The notes beneath the pieces were generated by a model. It worked only from the letters and a program-made list of their open reading frames with translations. It was not told the DNA's origin and made no database searches. DNA of 32,276 bases from Syntrophus sp. (in: bacteria) (GTDB lineage: Bacteria > Desulfobacterota > Syntrophia > Syntrophales > UBA8958). A program made the translations under genes and the position numbers. Positions 1 through 8,266 of the stretch are shown piece after piece. The stretch's first letter is position 1. Every line of letters starts with the position of its first letter. The stretch is taken from positions 1 to 32,276 of the forward strand of contig JANXZC010000040.1 of NCBI GenBank assembly GCA_025355725.1, in the 5' to 3' direction.

Positions 1-278
1 CCCCGGATAAGAACGTGAACTGTGACTATGCAACCGCAGCATTTACCGTATCTCCCGAATCCGGGGCTTTGTCATGTTGTGCTGACTTGCCCGGAGACTC
101 AGCCTTGTATGCTGTTTCTGTTCGTCGGCTCATAGCTTTGCACGACCGCTTCCTTCGGACGGTCCCTCGCGGTTCCGCCCTTGCCTTCGGCTAGTATTTA
201 TGTCAATGTAACTCATTGACAGGATTCATATACAGGGGACTTACACCCCATAAGTTCACGCCCATGCCGGGCGTACAC
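1..278 (-). mobile_element. 5' part of a group IIC-type (attC-targeting) intron, cut by the window edge
   Basis: Read on the minus strand from about position 278, the sequence begins GTGTACGCCCGGCATGGGCG, then a GGTGTAAGTCC segment, GAAGGCAAGGGCG, and a stretch around CGACGAACAGAAACAGC. These resemble the 5' end and domain I of bacterial group IIC introns (GUGYG start, GGUGAAAGUCC-like element). Introns of this class insert into integron attC sites, in the orientation opposite to the cassette genes. Here the boundary falls directly beside an attC-like fold and the orientation is opposite to rsgA, as expected. The exact 5' splice site is uncertain by 2 nt because GTGT is repeated at the junction. 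The reverse transcriptase ORF and the 3' domains V/VI would lie left of the window, so I cannot tell whether the intron is complete. The call rests on recalled intron sequence, not on a structural model. Confidence 0.65.
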
Positions 279-343
279 AAGGCGCTGCACCAGACGGCAA
301 TTCCGCTGCGCTCCATAGCGGCAGGTGAGCTTGATTGTTCAGT
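279..343 (+). repeat. attC-like site 1, decayed, interrupted by the intron
   Basis: AAGGCGCTGCACC... followed by GGTGAGCTTGATTGTT matches the usual body of chromosomal attC sites. A central CCGCT/AGCGG stem closes on a 9-nt loop. The left R'' end (RYYYAAC) is missing because the intron begins there. The right end reads GTTCAGT instead of GTTRRRY, so the site is probably worn. It lies immediately upstream of rsgA. Confidence 0.6.
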
Positions 344-351
344 GACAGGAT

Positions 352-1413
352 ATGATGAATTTGATTGATCTAGGTTTTGACTCCTGGTTTGAAGCACATG
401 TCGATGACATGCGCCAAGAGGATCAAGGCATTGCTCGTGTGTCAGCAGTTGACCGCAACTCGTACATTATCAGGAATGAGATCAGAGAGATTCCTGCTGA
501 ACTTGCAGGGAAGTTCTATTTCCATGTTGAGTCACCGGTTGAACTGCCATGTGTCGGTGATTGGGTCACCGTGAATTATCACAATGATGACACCTTGGCA
601 ATCATCCACGGGGTCTTTCCACGCAGGACGTTTTTACGCCGCAAACGTGCAGGCGTAGAAGTGGACTACCAGATGATTGCCGCCAATATTGACATTGCTT
701 TCATTGTCCAGTCATGTCACTTTGACTTTAATCTGCCTAGAATGAATCGGTATTTAGTAATGGCAGATGACGGTCATGTTGAGCCGATTGTCATTCTTGC
801 CAAGACGGACTTGATCTCCCATGATGAGCTGCAACAGAAGCTTGCAGCTATTAAACAGGCTGGCATTACGACCAAGGTTATTGCACTTAGCAACATAACT
901 GGTTCCGGATTTGACGAATTCCAGCAGGTATTAATGCCGGGGCGAACATATTGCCTGCTTGGGTCATCCGGAGTCGGCAAGACTACACTGATCAACCATC
1001 TGATTGGACGGGATGCCCTTGATACAAAAGCTGTCAGCGGAACAGGAGAAGGCACCCACACAACATCGCGTCGGCAACTTATTGTTCTTGTTAAAGGCAT
1101 GATGTTCATTGATACACCTGGAATGAGAGAACTGGGCCTTCTGGGCGCCACTGACGGGGTAAACAAAGGATTTGAAGATATTATTGAGCTTTCCATGGCA
1201 TGTCGCTATGCCGATTGCAGCCATACTCAGGAATCAGGCTGCGTAGTTCTTACTGCAATTACAAACGGCGAGTTGAGTGAAGAGCGCTATTCTAGTTTTT
1301 TGAAACTCAGGAAAGAGTCAGAGCACTACGAGATGTCGTACTTGGACAAACGTAAAAAGGACAGGGCATTCGGACGCTTCGTTAAGACAGCAAAGAAGAA
1401 TATAAAAAAATGA
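352..1413 (+). CDS. rsgA: Ribosome small-subunit-dependent GTPase A
   Basis: RsgA (YjeQ) is a circularly permuted GTPase that assists late maturation of the 30S subunit. The 353-aa protein has an OB-like N-terminal domain (about 20-95). Its GTPase motifs are in permuted order: G4 as AKTD (150-153), the P-loop GSSGVGKTT (204-212) and G3 DTPG (254-257). A C-terminal zinc motif follows (C284, C289, H291, C297). Length and motif set fit a complete, active protein. Two ATGs sit side by side (352 and 355). The second is better spaced from CAGGA at 346-350, so the protein may start there. The gene lies between two attC-like sites, so this copy is probably cassette-borne and additional to a chromosomal rsgA; that last point is inference. 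Confidence 0.93.
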   Translation: MMNLIDLGFDSWFEAHVDDMRQEDQGIARVSAVDRNSYIIRNEIREIPAELAGKFYFHVESPVELPCVGDWVTVNYHNDDTLAIIHGVFPRRTFLRRKRAGVEVDYQMIAANIDIAFIVQSCHFDFNLPRMNRYLVMADDGHVEPIVILAKTDLISHDELQQKLAAIKQAGITTKVIALSNITGSGFDEFQQVLMPGRTYCLLGSSGVGKTTLINHLIGRDALDTKAVSGTGEGTHTTSRRQLIVLVKGMMFIDTPGMRELGLLGATDGVNKGFEDIIELSMACRYADCSHTQESGCVVLTAITNGELSEERYSSFLKLRKESEHYEMSYLDKRKKDRAFGRFVKTAKKNIKK

Positions 1414-1422
1414 ATGACGTGC

Positions 1423-2522
<1,100 letters not shown>

Positions 2523-2576
2523 GGGGCGAACAATGTGTTCTCTGGTTGCATTCCGTAGCTGACACGGAAACACACC

Positions 2577-2636
2577 GTATAACCATTCATTCCAGTGGAC
2601 ACGGTTATAGCCGTGCCACTGGATTCGTTGTTATGC
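2577..2636 (+). repeat. attC-like site 3, well preserved
   Basis: A 60-bp imperfect palindrome with R'' GTATAAC (2577-2583) and R' GTTATGC (2630-2636), which pair at 6 of 7 positions. The arms TCCAGTGG and CCACTGGA are exact complements. A further CACGG/CCGTG pair lies inside, with single unpaired bases and a short AT loop. This layout of short terminal core sites, an imperfect stem and extrahelical bases is typical of attC. It lies 54 bp after the aldo/keto reductase stop. Confidence 0.75.
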
Positions 2637-2717
2637 CCAAGATTATAAAAGATATTTCCTATCCTTACTTCATGTGATATTATACCGGGGTAAGATCGCG
2701 TCTAGGAGGTTTGCGAG

Positions 2718-2915
2718 ATGGAAGCAAAGCTAAAAATGATTTATTGGAAAAGCGAAAAGTTCTGGGTAGGAAAACTCCTCGAACATCCAGAAATAATGAC
2801 ACAAGGGGAGACGTTGGAAGAACTTGAAGATAACATGAAGGACGCTTACGCGCTGGTGACAATGGATGATGTACCGGCAGAGCATAAGGTCAAAGAACTT
2901 ATCTTCGCCGTATGA
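2718..2915 (+). CDS. hicB: HicB-family antitoxin
   Basis: A 65-aa protein with the compact HicB fold: a beta strand ending KMIYWKSEKFWVGKL, then PEIMTQGETLEELEDNMKDA, the usual degraded RNase H-like antitoxin core. HicB neutralises HicA and often represses its own promoter. There is no obvious C-terminal DNA-binding domain at this length, so any autoregulation would need the core or the complex. AGGAGG (2704-2709) gives a strong ribosome binding site 8 nt before the ATG. It overlaps the toxin gene by 4 bp (ATGA), and the order is antitoxin first, a known variant of hicAB loci. Confidence 0.88.
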   Translation: MEAKLKMIYWKSEKFWVGKLLEHPEIMTQGETLEELEDNMKDAYALVTMDDVPAEHKVKELIFAV

Positions 2916-3085
2916 AAAGAAAAGACCTCATTAAAAAAATAACATCTATTGGATGTATTATCCTGAGACAAGGCCATCGTCACGATCTTTACAACAATCC
3001 GAAAACTGGTAAAAAGCAACCTGTACCAAGGCATAATGAAATAGACGAAGTCCTCGCAAAGCATATAATTAAAGAATTGACATAA
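2912..3085 (+). CDS. hicA: HicA-family mRNA interferase toxin
   Basis: A 57-aa ORF starting MKRKDLIKKITSIG and containing LRQGHRHDLYNNP, the HicA double-stranded-RNA-binding fold. The GxxHxxY-type histidine is the expected catalytic residue for ribosome-independent mRNA cleavage. The tail reads VPRHNEIDEVLAKHIIKEL, as in the family. The start overlaps the hicB stop as ATGA, so translation is coupled. The stop codon TAA lies inside the R'' core of the following attC-like site (ACATAAC), an arrangement common in integron cassettes. Toxin-antitoxin cassettes are known to stabilise large cassette arrays. Confidence 0.88.
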   Translation: MKRKDLIKKITSIGCIILRQGHRHDLYNNPKTGKKQPVPRHNEIDEVLAKHIIKELT

Positions 3086-3164
3086 CAAAGGCAATCCAAC
3101 GGACCCGCGTTCCGCAGGCCGGTGATCTTTTCATTCAGTCGCACTTGGGCGCTCGCCGTTATGC
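3080..3164 (+). repeat. attC-like site 4
   Basis: An 85-bp interval bounded by R'' ACATAAC (3080-3086) and R' GTTATGC (3158-3164), matching 6 of 7 when paired. The body starts AAAGGCAATCCAACGGAC, like many chromosomal attC sites, and has a GCG...CGC-rich centre. The left core overlaps the hicA stop codon. Confidence 0.68.
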
Positions 3165-3201
3165 TTTAAGTTTCTTCAAGCAGCACTGATAGGAGAATCA
3201 T

Positions 3202-3690
3202 ATGAAGATGAAGTCGTTGAGCCTGCTTTTAATTGCTATCGGTCTTGTCGGCTGTGCCTCAAACCAAGCAGCGCATACCAGCACACAAGGCGCACGCACA
3301 GAGAGTTGTAAGGCAACTACCGAAGCGGAAATCGCGTCGCTGTTCGATCGCTGGAATCAGTCGCTGCAGACAGGTGACCCGCATAAGGTGGTCGCCAACT
3401 ATGCGGAGCGTTCAATCCTCTTGCCAACTGTTTCAAACAAACCATGTTTCACGCCAGCCGAAAAAGAGGATTACTTCCACCACTTCCTGGAGAACCGCCC
3501 CTCCGGCAAGATTGACTTGAGAACCATTGAGATTGGTTGCAACACTGCGCTTGATGCAGGTCTTTACACCTTCACGTTTGCCAAGACAGGGGCAGTGGTC
3601 AGCGGGCGCTACACCTACACCTACCGCTGGAACGGTTCAGAGTGGTTAATTACAAGCCACCACTCTTCAGCTATGCCAGAGAAGAAATAG
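3202..3690 (+). CDS. Small lipoprotein with SnoaL/DUF4440-like fold (SgcJ/EcaC type)
   Basis: The 162-aa protein starts with a lipoprotein signal peptide ending LVGC (lipid-modified Cys18). A mature domain begins at ATTEAEIASLFDRWNQ and continues with GDPHKVVANYAERSILLPT and a C-terminal YTYRWNGSEWLITSHHSS. This helix plus curved sheet pattern is that of NTF2-like proteins, specifically the SgcJ/EcaC or CaMKII-association-domain group. Such proteins bind small ligands or associate with partners, and no catalytic activity can be claimed. A good ribosome binding site (AGGAGA) precedes the ATG. The gene is a cassette between attC-like sites 4 and 5. Confidence 0.8.
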   Translation: MKMKSLSLLLIAIGLVGCASNQAAHTSTQGARTESCKATTEAEIASLFDRWNQSLQTGDPHKVVANYAERSILLPTVSNKPCFTPAEKEDYFHHFLENRPSGKIDLRTIEIGCNTALDAGLYTFTFAKTGAVVSGRYTYTYRWNGSEWLITSHHSSAMPEKK

Positions 3691-3697
3691 CAGAGAG

Positions 3698-3754
3698 GCT
3701 TAATCCATCGCTCCAGCGGACTGCCAACGGCAGCCACTGATCTGCACATTATAC
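3698..3754 (+). repeat. attC-like site 5, decayed cores
   Basis: The body CCATCGCTCCAGCGGACTGC, then CAACGGCAGCC and CACTGATCTGCAC, is the classic attC arrangement. The cores are worn: R'' reads GCTTAAT and R' reads ATTATAC (an A where G is invariant). It starts 7 bp after the lipoprotein stop and closes the first cassette run. Confidence 0.65.
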
Positions 3755-3801
3755 CTGAAATAGAGGAGGCCGGGTTATAGAAGCGAAAGTCAAAACCCTG
3801 A

Positions 3802-3909
3802 ATGGAGCAAACAGAATATGATCAATATATTCACGAAGTACGAAAAGTTTATGATTCAGGCACTCATGGTAATGATGGCACAAACATTCTCCAGGCTATC
3901 TCTAAATGA
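3802..3909 (+). CDS. Possible 35-aa small ORF coupled to the next gene
   Basis: ATG at 3802 opens a frame encoding MEQTEYDQYIHEVRKVYDSG and ending in LQAISK. The stop overlaps the next gene's start (ATGATGA, 4-bp overlap). The downstream gene has no clear ribosome binding site of its own, so this could be a leader that brings ribosomes to it. There is no strong Shine-Dalgarno close to 3802 either (GAGGAGG lies about 30 nt upstream). It could equally be the remnant of a longer gene. No family recognised. Confidence 0.3.
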   Translation: MEQTEYDQYIHEVRKVYDSGTHGNDGTNILQAISK

Positions 3910-4478
3910 TGAAAAGTCTTAAACATGTTCTGCTTTTTTTGATCGTTATTTTTTTTGTCTGCCTTATTCCCGGGGTAGCCGGTGCCGGTCAGTGTTATAT
4001 CGGCAAAGAGACCTTTGGGGTCAGCCAACCCTACTTTAAGGAAAGGGCCTGTCACTACTTCTTTCATGAAATCAGGACATATTCGGTTCCTCCCCGAGAG
4101 TCGGAATACGCCCAAACCCTCCCGGACATCGAACTCCACTCCGATCCTCTCCATATTGCCTTTGTAAAAATGCTTCAGGACAAGAAGATGGTCTCCATGA
4201 AAAAGGGGACTCCCGTCTTTTCTTGTCAGTTTGACGTGGAAACACTGAAGAACGATCCTCAACAGGCTGCGCTGCAGGGCATGAACCTCCCCGAGTATAA
4301 CTGCCGGGGCGCGGCTTACAGGTTCGTCCCGGTCCGGCCCATCAATTTCAGCGTCTGTTACTGGGTCGCCATTGAAGACGTCGTCTGCCCGCAAACAGAA
4401 GGCTTTCCCCTTTTTGCCGGCAGTGACGTTCATGAAGAGCCGGAGTCGCCGGCTATTCCAGGGAAAGTTGAAGAGTGA
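3906..4478 (+). CDS. Secreted protein of unknown function, coupled to the GH9 gene
   Basis: A 190-aa product with a clear signal peptide: positive MMKSLKH, a long hydrophobic stretch, then IPGVAGAG as the likely cleavage region (about residue 27). The mature part has several cysteines (in GQCYIG, ERACHYFF, FSCQFD, YNCRG, SVCYW and VVCPQ), suggesting disulfides in the periplasm or outside the cell. I recognise no family. The stop overlaps the GTG start of the glycosidase gene by 4 bp (GTGA), so the two are translated together. The product is likely exported to the same compartment as the GH9 enzyme. The start could also be the second ATG (3909). Confidence 0.7.
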   Translation: MMKSLKHVLLFLIVIFFVCLIPGVAGAGQCYIGKETFGVSQPYFKERACHYFFHEIRTYSVPPRESEYAQTLPDIELHSDPLHIAFVKMLQDKKMVSMKKGTPVFSCQFDVETLKNDPQQAALQGMNLPEYNCRGAAYRFVPVRPINFSVCYWVAIEDVVCPQTEGFPLFAGSDVHEEPESPAIPGKVEE

Positions 4479-6868
4479 TAAGATACCGAAAATATTGGTG
4501 GAGGGCTGTTTGTTTCGCCGCAGTCGTCTTTTCCCAGTTTGCCTGCACGCCCCAGCCGGCCGTCGCACCCCCTAAACCGGCGAGCATCTTCATCTCCCAG
4601 ATCCAACCCGTGACGCCTGACTTCTTCGGAGTAGTCATTACGACCGGGCAGGTAGAATACGGTTTCCTCCAACCGTATAGGACTGGAAAAGACGATAAAT
4701 TCCTGACGAACGACCCGGAAAACACCTGGCTGGTCCGTAACGGCCAGGTCCAAGGCGCCCTTTTGGGAACAAAAGAGGCCTATCTGATGAGCTTCGACCA
4801 ATTATCCGGGGAAGCTTTAAATCTCACTCAGGCAGATGATCGCACCCAGTATCTGATTTCCTCACCCGATGACCCCGATTACAAGAAACCTCTGGGGCCG
4901 GTTGCCGTGTTTCGGAAGACCAGGCCGACGGACCTGTTGCGGACAAGCAAGGAGCGTTTAACCGCCCCCCTGGAACATACCCTGTACCTGAAACTTCCCC
5001 ACCCTCTCAAGATCGGCCATCAGTATGTACTTAATTTCAAAAACAACCAGCTTCCCGGCGTTGCCTTTCGCTACGATCCCCGGGCGATGAGGAGCGAGGC
5101 CGTTCACATGAGCCATATCGGTTTCCGTCCTGACGACCCGGTCAAGGTTGCTTTTCTATCCCTTTGGGCGGGCAGCGGCGGACCCGTCGATTTTCGGGAG
5201 GGAACCGCTTTTTATGTCCTCGCTCAGGCGTCGGGGGCAGAGGTGTTCCGGGGAACGATGAAACTTGCCAAGGCGGCCAAAGACAAAGATGAAGACGCCT
5301 ATTATAAAAATTACAACGGCGCCAATGTTTACTGGATGGATTTCAGCAACCTGAAACAGGAAGGGCTATACCGGATTTACGTGGAAGGCACGGGCTGCTC
5401 ATATCCTTTTGAAATCAGGAAGGGGGTCTGGGAAAAACCCTTCACCATCTCCGCCCGGGGCCTCTACCACCAGCGCAGCGGGATTGCCCTGGGACCACCC
5501 TATACGGATTTTCGCAGACCCCGCAATTTCCATCCCGATGACGGCGTCAAAGTTTATGCCTCCCGAACTACCCTCATGGAGACTCCCAACGGCTTTCTGG
5601 GGGGAGAGGACAACTTCTCGAAGCTCATTGCCGGAAAAACCTCAGACCTTGTCCCCCAGGCCTGGGGAGGATACTGCGATGCCGGAGACTGGGACCGACG
5701 CATTCAGCATCTGGAAGCGGCAAGGCGGCTTCTTGATCTTGCCGAAACCTTTCCCGATTTCTTCTCCCGGGTGAATCTCAATATTCCAGAATCCAGGGAT
5801 GCCCTCCCCGATATTATCAACGAGGCCCTCTGGGGGGTTGATTTTTTCCGCCGTCTTCAGACAACGGACGGCGGCATCCGGGGAGGAATCGAATCATCGG
5901 GCCATCCGCGCTTCGGAGAAACGAGCTGGCGGACATCGCACTCCGTCATGGCCTATGCCCCGGATCTGTGGTCCACGTATCTTTATGCCGGCGCAGCGGC
6001 CCGCCTCGCCTACTGGTTCCGGAAGCGTGATCCGGCAAAGGTGCAGGAATATGAAAAAAGCTCTCTCTCAGCTATGGAATGGGCGGAAAATGATCTAAAG
6101 CGCGGCAGCAAAAAGATCCTCCCATATCAGGTCCACGACGCCCGGAATCTGGCGGCGGCAGAGTTATTCCGTCTGACCGGGGAGGGCAAATGGCATGAAC
6201 TCTTCCTTTCCACAACGGTCTTCGCTAAAAGAGGCGAACCTTTATTCCGTCATGAAAAACACGATCAGGGGGAGGCAGCATGGGTTTACAGCCGCATCAA
6301 AAGCCCAAATGTAGATAAGCAGCTCCAGCAAAGATGCCGGGAGGCCATTATTCAGGCAGCCTCCCAGCGGATCACTGCCCAGGAAAGGACCGGATTCAAA
6401 TGGTCGAAGGACCCCTGGCGGCCTGCGCGGGCCGGGGCATTCACCACTCCCGACGTCCTGTACCTGATTCAGGCCCACATCCTGACCGGGAAGGAAAGCT
6501 TTCTGAAGGCGATCTTACTGGCCGCGCAGACGGGGGCAGGGGCCAACCCCTTGAATATCTGCTATACGACCGGCGTCGGGCATAAAAGCCCCCGCCATGC
6601 TCTTCATGTCGATTCCCGCTTCACCGGACAGCTTCCTCCACCTGGTTTGACTGTCCTCGGCCCCGTGGACGTGGAATGGTCTCGGGCCGATGCCCCGGAT
6701 CATCAAACGGCAGGCAAGTACTGCTATCCCGCCGTGAAAACCTGGCCGGTCATGGAAAGTTACTGGGATGTCTTCTGGTACCCCCTCATGTCTGAATTCA
6801 CCGTTCATCAGACCATCGTCCCCAACGCTTTCGTGTGGGGATATCTGGCGGCAAGGGGCTATCAATAA
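4475..6868 (+). CDS. Glycoside hydrolase family 9 protein with N-terminal Ig-like domain
   Basis: A 797-aa exported protein. The signal region ends near FSQFAC, but the lipobox is poor, so lipidation is uncertain. About 205-315 is an Ig-like CelD N-terminal domain (VHMSHIGFRPDDPVKVAFLS ... YRIYVEGTG). From about 325 to the end is the GH9 (alpha/alpha)6 barrel. It opens with ISARGLYHQRSG and has the family motif GGYCDAGDWDRR, with D402 and D405 as the expected water-activating aspartates. CYTTGVGHKSPRH (696-708) is the substrate-binding histidine loop, and E774 in SEFTVHQ is the expected catalytic acid. GH9 enzymes hydrolyse beta-glucans such as cellulose, and some act on chitosan oligosaccharides; the substrate here is unknown. 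About 150 extra residues precede the Ig-like domain. GTG start, coupled to the preceding gene. Confidence 0.88.
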   Translation: MIRYRKYWWRAVCFAAVVFSQFACTPQPAVAPPKPASIFISQIQPVTPDFFGVVITTGQVEYGFLQPYRTGKDDKFLTNDPENTWLVRNGQVQGALLGTKEAYLMSFDQLSGEALNLTQADDRTQYLISSPDDPDYKKPLGPVAVFRKTRPTDLLRTSKERLTAPLEHTLYLKLPHPLKIGHQYVLNFKNNQLPGVAFRYDPRAMRSEAVHMSHIGFRPDDPVKVAFLSLWAGSGGPVDFREGTAFYVLAQASGAEVFRGTMKLAKAAKDKDEDAYYKNYNGANVYWMDFSNLKQEGLYRIYVEGTGCSYPFEIRKGVWEKPFTISARGLYHQRSGIALGPPYTDFRRPRNFHPDDGVKVYASRTTLMETPNGFLGGEDNFSKLIAGKTSDLVPQAWGGYCDAGDWDRRIQHLEAARRLLDLAETFPDFFSRVNLNIPESRDALPDIINEALWGVDFFRRLQTTDGGIRGGIESSGHPRFGETSWRTSHSVMAYAPDLWSTYLYAGAAARLAYWFRKRDPAKVQEYEKSSLSAMEWAENDLKRGSKKILPYQVHDARNLAAAELFRLTGEGKWHELFLSTTVFAKRGEPLFRHEKHDQGEAAWVYSRIKSPNVDKQLQQRCREAIIQAASQRITAQERTGFKWSKDPWRPARAGAFTTPDVLYLIQAHILTGKESFLKAILLAAQTGAGANPLNICYTTGVGHKSPRHALHVDSRFTGQLPPPGLTVLGPVDVEWSRADAPDHQTAGKYCYPAVKTWPVMESYWDVFWYPLMSEFTVHQTIVPNAFVWGYLAARGYQ

Positions 6869-6878
6869 TAGGGGCGCA

Positions 6879-6910
6879 TGTCCCTGTTTCACGTTGACAC
6901 AAAAGGGACA
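6879..6910. terminator. Weak dyad after the GH9 gene
   Basis: TGTCCCT (6879-6885) and AGGGACA (6904-6910) are exact complements separated by 18 nt, just downstream of the GH9 stop. There is no T-run, so a rho-independent terminator is doubtful. The dyad could be part of a dispersed hairpin repeat. Confidence 0.25.
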
Positions 6911-6963
6911 CACCGGTATATACCATCATAAAATAAAGTGATTCTTAGCTAGAAAAGAAGCTT

Positions 6964-7716
6964 ATGCTCAAAGACAAGAAAATCATCGTTGTCATGCCGG
7001 CCTACAATGCCGCCAAAACCATCGTCAAGACTTACGAAGAGGTTATGGAGCAGGGTATTGTGGACATGGTCATCCTCGTGGACGACGCCAGCGGGGACGA
7101 AACTGTCGAGGTCGCCGCGCGCCTTCCTGCGGCCAAGGTTCATGTCCATGAAAAGAATCGTGGTTATGGGGCAAACCAGAAAACCTGTTACCGCTTGGCC
7201 CTTGAAGAAGGGGGCGACATCATTATCATGGTTCATCCCGATTACCAGTATACACCCAAGCTGATTCCGGCCATGGCCTCGATGATCGGGAACGGACTTT
7301 ACCACTGTGTACTGGGATCGCGGATTCTTGGCGGTTATGCCCTGAAAGGCGGGATGCCGCCGTGGAAATACGTCGCCAACCGTTTCCTCACCCTTATGGA
7401 AAACATCCTGATCGGAGCGAAACTATCGGAATATCATACCGGTTACCGGGCCTTTTCCCGGACGTTACTGGAAAAAATTCCCCTTAATGTAAATTCGGAC
7501 GATTTTGTATTTGACAACCAGATGCTGGCACAGATTGTCTGGCTAGACTATACCATTGCCGAGGTCAGTTGCCCGACCAAATATTTTGAAGAAGCCTCCT
7601 CCATCAATTTCCAGCGGAGCATGAAATACGGATTCGGTTGTATTTTCACGGCCTTGACGTTCCGGCTGTCAAAAATGAACTTGTTAACTTCCCGGCTCTT
7701 TCCGCCCCTAAAATAA
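6964..7716 (+). CDS. Family 2 glycosyltransferase (polyprenol-phosphate mannosyltransferase-like)
   Basis: A 250-aa GT-A fold enzyme. VVMPAYNAAKTI opens the nucleotide-binding domain, ILVDDASGDET carries the acidic pair that contacts the nucleotide, NRGYGANQKTCY is a typical GT2 donor loop, and MVHPDYQYTP gives the metal-binding position. HTGYRAFSR (about 159-167) is the acceptor loop of the DPM1/DPG-synthase-like subgroup. No membrane domain is present apart from a weakly hydrophobic C-terminal helix, so it is probably a soluble or peripheral enzyme that loads a sugar onto a lipid carrier. It stands alone, with 95 bp before it and an inverted-repeat element after it. Confidence 0.9.
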   Translation: MLKDKKIIVVMPAYNAAKTIVKTYEEVMEQGIVDMVILVDDASGDETVEVAARLPAAKVHVHEKNRGYGANQKTCYRLALEEGGDIIIMVHPDYQYTPKLIPAMASMIGNGLYHCVLGSRILGGYALKGGMPPWKYVANRFLTLMENILIGAKLSEYHTGYRAFSRTLLEKIPLNVNSDDFVFDNQMLAQIVWLDYTIAEVSCPTKYFEEASSINFQRSMKYGFGCIFTALTFRLSKMNLLTSRLFPPLK

Positions 7717-7729
7717 AGCCATTCTTCTC

Positions 7730-7854
7730 ATTCCGTTTCTAAATCAAAGATGAAATCAAGGCGGCAAGGCAGAGGCGACGCAGACGTATTTTTCATACGT
7801 CGAGGAGCCGATGACGAAGCCAACGAAGATAGCGCTTTGATTTAGAAACGGAAT
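7730..7854. repeat. 125-bp miniature element with perfect 19-bp terminal inverted repeats
   Basis: ATTCCGTTTCTAAATCAAA (7730-7748) is exactly mirrored by its complement at 7836-7854. The interior contains a second hairpin, GACGTAT...ATACGTC, in the middle of a GC-rich body, so the whole unit can fold into a long branched stem. It lies between two convergent genes, and its right end supplies the first base of the comEA-like stop codon. It could act as a bidirectional terminator. I see no clear target duplication at its ends. The form is that of a non-coding dispersed repeat (MITE or REP-like). Confidence 0.75.
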
Positions 7855-8192
7855 TATTTCTTTTTCTGCGGCTGCTTGGCTATAATCTTGTCCTTGATCT
7901 TGTCGTAACCCTGATCGGTCAGAATCTTCTTTGATTTCAACTGATCCTTTTTGGCGTAGGGGCGGTTCTTGATAATCTGCTGCGCCGTCACCTCACCGAC
8001 TCCCGTCAGGGTCATAAGCTGTTCCTTCGTCGCCGTGTTGAGATCAATGGGTTCCGCCGCCTTTTCCACTTTCTTCTCCGGTGCCGGAGCGGCTTTGGCT
8101 GTCGCCTTCGGATCCGCTGCCCAACCGGCGGTAGCCACAAACATCACGGCTACGATCACTGCCAACACCCTTACCAATAAAGCTTTTTTCAT
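7854..8192 (-). CDS. ComEA-like helix-hairpin-helix protein, exported
   Basis: A 112-aa product with a signal peptide (MKKALLVRVLAVIVAVMFV, then ATAGWAAD), an Ala/Lys-rich linker, and a helix-hairpin-helix domain: IDLNTATKEQLMTLTGVGEV followed by TAQQIIKNRPYAKKDQL. This domain binds DNA backbones nonspecifically. In ComEA proteins it holds DNA in the periplasm for uptake, though many bacteria carry such short proteins without a full competence system. I chose the ATG at 8192 because AGGAGG sits 7 nt upstream; the in-frame GTG at 8198 is too close to it. No other competence genes are in the window. Confidence 0.85.
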   Translation of the reverse strand: MKKALLVRVLAVIVAVMFVATAGWAADPKATAKAAPAPEKKVEKAAEPIDLNTATKEQLMTLTGVGEVTAQQIIKNRPYAKKDQLKSKKILTDQGYDKIKDKIIAKQPQKKK

Positions 8193-8266
8193 GTCCACTC
8201 CTCCTCTTTGTTGATTATAATGGCAATCCTACTGAGAGCGTCAATTATCAACCCAGCGTTTTCTTG

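Noticed and set aside
203-397. A minus-strand 64-aa protein at the left edge
   Set aside because: It lies within the intron RNA and attC sequence; no coding signals.
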